Origin: Lachnospiraceae bacterium
GTDB taxonomy: Bacteria; Bacillota_A; Clostridia; Lachnospirales; Lachnospiraceae
NCBI GenBank assembly: GCA_024699595.1
Contig: JAILPG010000103.1
Location: forward strand, 1-7,662
Reading direction: 5' to 3'
DNA: 7,662 nucleotides
The position numbers and the translations under genes are program-made. A model generated the notes under the pieces. The model did not search any database. It was given only the letters and a program-made list of their open reading frames with translations, and was not told the origin of the DNA. Of this stretch, positions 6,198 to 7,662 are shown in pieces; position 1 is the first letter of the stretch; each line of letters starts with the position of its first letter.

Positions 6198-7662
6198 TCA
6201 GTTCTCAGAAGGCTCCTTAGAGATGTGGTCATTATTTACAAAGACCATCTCAGTCACATGCTCATACAGCGCAAATACCACAAGCGGCACTATCTGTAAG
6301 AGCACTCTGTTTCCCGAATCCCCGACACCTTCCTGAAGAGTGTTTTCCCTGGCAAAGCTCACCGCAAGCGTAAGCAGCAGATATTCCAGTACAAAGACAT
6401 CGGTGATCTTTGGCTTTATTGGCATTTTATCAATAAGCGTACAGAAGACGATAATGATACAGACCGAAAGAACTGCGACCGGGAAGGTTCCCCATCCGGA
6501 TCTGTTCATGAGATTTTTTGAAAATACGATGAGATTATCCGTAAACAGCTCTCTGTCCTTAAAATACAAAACGGCATTTACAAGCACCAGTCCACCGGTT
6601 ATAAGCTTTCCCATATGCCTGTCAAAAAGCTTCACTCTTCCCCTTACAAAAAGCATATAGACAAAGGAAAGAAGCAGGGCCGACAGCCCGATAACAGCCT
6701 TACTCTTTGTAAGGAAGGTATACGGTGCATTTATATCCATGCGTACAAAGATCCTTATGTCATAGAGAAGCTGCAGCACAAACTGCGGAAGGATGAGAGC
6801 AAAGGAAAGCATACCGTTTGACAGCTCAAGCATGGAAACGATAAACAAAAGCAGTATCGCCATTATCGTCCCCTCCATCCTGAGTGTTGACATCGCAGTG
6901 ACCATGAAAACGACCGGTATAATGTCCTTATCCGTCATCATACCCTTCTTCCCTGACTTTCTCTTATCTGACAGTCCTGACAACAGATAATAGCAGATAA
7001 ACATATATTCCATGAAATACATGTTTGCCATGACCCATTTCGAGATGATGATAAATGGCATCTGGGACATGAGAAACAGAAGGCCGAAAAGGGCCGTTAT
7101 CAGACTCTTTTTCCTGTCCTGCGCGCTTTTATATGCACAGCTAAACAGTGCATAAAAGAAGATGCACAGGAAATTCAGGTTGAAAAACGTAAGGATCCCA
7201 AAGCTTTCGTTAAAGGAAAAGAGATGCGGAAGCGTCCCGATCACGGCGGCGCCGAGCCCGACATCCGTAAGCATCACGTTGAACTCTCTCCTTAAATGTC
7301 CGTAATTCACCAGCGCCTGGGGGTAGAGATTAAAATAATACATGGAGTCGTTTGAAAGGCTGACCGACAGTATCCCCGAAACGGAAAACAGAGCCGTAAG
7401 GACGAAGATGCATATCCCCGTAACGATCATTTTCTTTGAATAAGGACTCCATTTAAACAGGCTTTCCTTATCTTTTTCCCGTCCTTTTGCAAGCAGTCTG
7501 AATAAAAGAGCTGCAATCACAAAAAATAAAAGTGCGGCAAGCATTTTTTTAAATGAAAATCCGATATCAGTTACCAAAAGCAGATAGCCCGAGATCACAT
7601 AGAGGGACAGGCCCACCGGAAAAGCGGTAAGCATAAAAAGAGGGCTGTCCGTAAAAAAGTCA
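6198..7662 (-). CDS. Polytopic membrane protein of unknown function (5' end beyond window)
   Basis: At least 487 codons are present, ending at TGA 6200-6198. The first ATG inside the window (7634) has no ribosome binding site. The frame stays open through 7662 with hydrophobic codons, so the true start lies to the right. Counting from that ATG, hydrophobic spans fall at about 5-22, 31-46, 69-88, 125-137, 146-166, 179-197, 203-218, 239-263, 271-290, 313-330, 343-357, 383-400, 411-427 and 446-458. An external-looking segment with N-D-S (95-97) followed by YYFNLYPQ comes after the third span. Near the C-terminus lies G-D-S-G-N-R (438-443) followed by a short Q-I-V-P segment. The topology resembles GT-C-type membrane enzymes, but the usual acidic pair is replaced by a single D, so the assignment is tentative. 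It converges on the plus-strand membrane protein. I do not recognise the family. Confidence 0.75.
   Translation of the reverse strand, partial: DFFTDSPLFMLTAFPVGLSLYVISGYLLLVTDIGFSFKKMLAALLFFVIAALLFRLLAKGREKDKESLFKWSPYSKKMIVTGICIFVLTALFSVSGILSVSLSNDSMYYFNLYPQALVNYGHLRREFNVMLTDVGLGAAVIGTLPHLFSFNESFGILTFFNLNFLCIFFYALFSCAYKSAQDRKKSLITALFGLLFLMSQMPFIIISKWVMANMYFMEYMFICYYLLSGLSDKRKSGKKGMMTDKDIIPVVFMVTAMSTLRMEGTIMAILLLFIVSMLELSNGMLSFALILPQFVLQLLYDIRIFVRMDINAPYTFLTKSKAVIGLSALLLSFVYMLFVRGRVKLFDRHMGKLITGGLVLVNAVLYFKDRELFTDNLIVFSKNLMNRSGWGTFPVAVLSVCIIIVFCTLIDKMPIKPKITDVFVLEYLLLTLAVSFARENTLQEGVGDSGNRVLLQIVPLVVFALYEHVTEMVFVNNDHISKEPSEN

Noticed and set aside
1..7662. CRISPR arrays, insertion sequences with transposase, or rRNA genes
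   Set aside because: No regularly spaced direct repeats, no transposase-like frame and no rRNA-like sequence were seen on either strand.

Overview
The window holds five protein-coding genes and one compact, highly structured intergenic element. Four of the genes encode large multi-pass membrane proteins and the fifth a cytoplasmic carbohydrate deacetylase. The moderate GC content, GGAG/GGGAG ribosome binding sites, frequent ATA and AGA/AGG codons, and protein style (lysine-rich, long polytopic proteins with a YfhO homologue) point to a low-to-mid GC Gram-positive anaerobe. A clostridial lineage such as Lachnospiraceae is my best guess. This is inference, because the window has no rRNA or other taxonomic marker.

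Layout. On the minus strand, reading leftward from about 4126, are: (i) a YdjC/ChbG-family carbohydrate deacetylase (4126-3368); (ii) a YfhO-family membrane protein (3386-576) whose start overlaps the deacetylase stop; and (iii) after a 71-base gap, the first 168 codons of another polytopic membrane protein that runs off the left edge (504-1). This looks like one operon. Diverging from it on the plus strand is a 623-residue polytopic membrane protein with a C-terminal soluble domain (4294-6165). Converging on that gene is a minus-strand membrane protein (7662-6198) whose reading frame is still open at the right edge, so its true start lies outside the window. A nested hairpin followed by four T's separates the two convergent stop codons.

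How the genes may work together. YfhO proteins are GT-C-type enzymes. In Bacillus and Listeria they work with a GT2 polyprenyl-phosphate sugar transferase to decorate lipoteichoic acid with sugars outside the membrane. Two of the other membrane proteins carry an acidic pair (DD or DE) just after the first membrane span, the usual place for the catalytic acidic residue in GT-C glycosyltransferases. A cytoplasmic deacetylase translationally coupled to YfhO suggests that an N-acetylated sugar or sugar-lipid intermediate is de-N-acetylated before or during surface decoration. The GT2 charging enzyme and a GtrA-type flippase are not in the window, so the pathway is incomplete here and the substrate cannot be named.

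The most unusual object is the 168-base divergent intergenic region (4127-4293). It contains a 108-base element closed by an 11-bp perfect inverted repeat (4149-4159 with 4246-4256). Inside are two hairpins and two further stems that cross each other as a pseudoknot. It does not match any RNA family I can identify. It could be a structured RNA, a small mobile or dispersed repeat (MITE-like), or a palindromic control region carrying divergent promoters.
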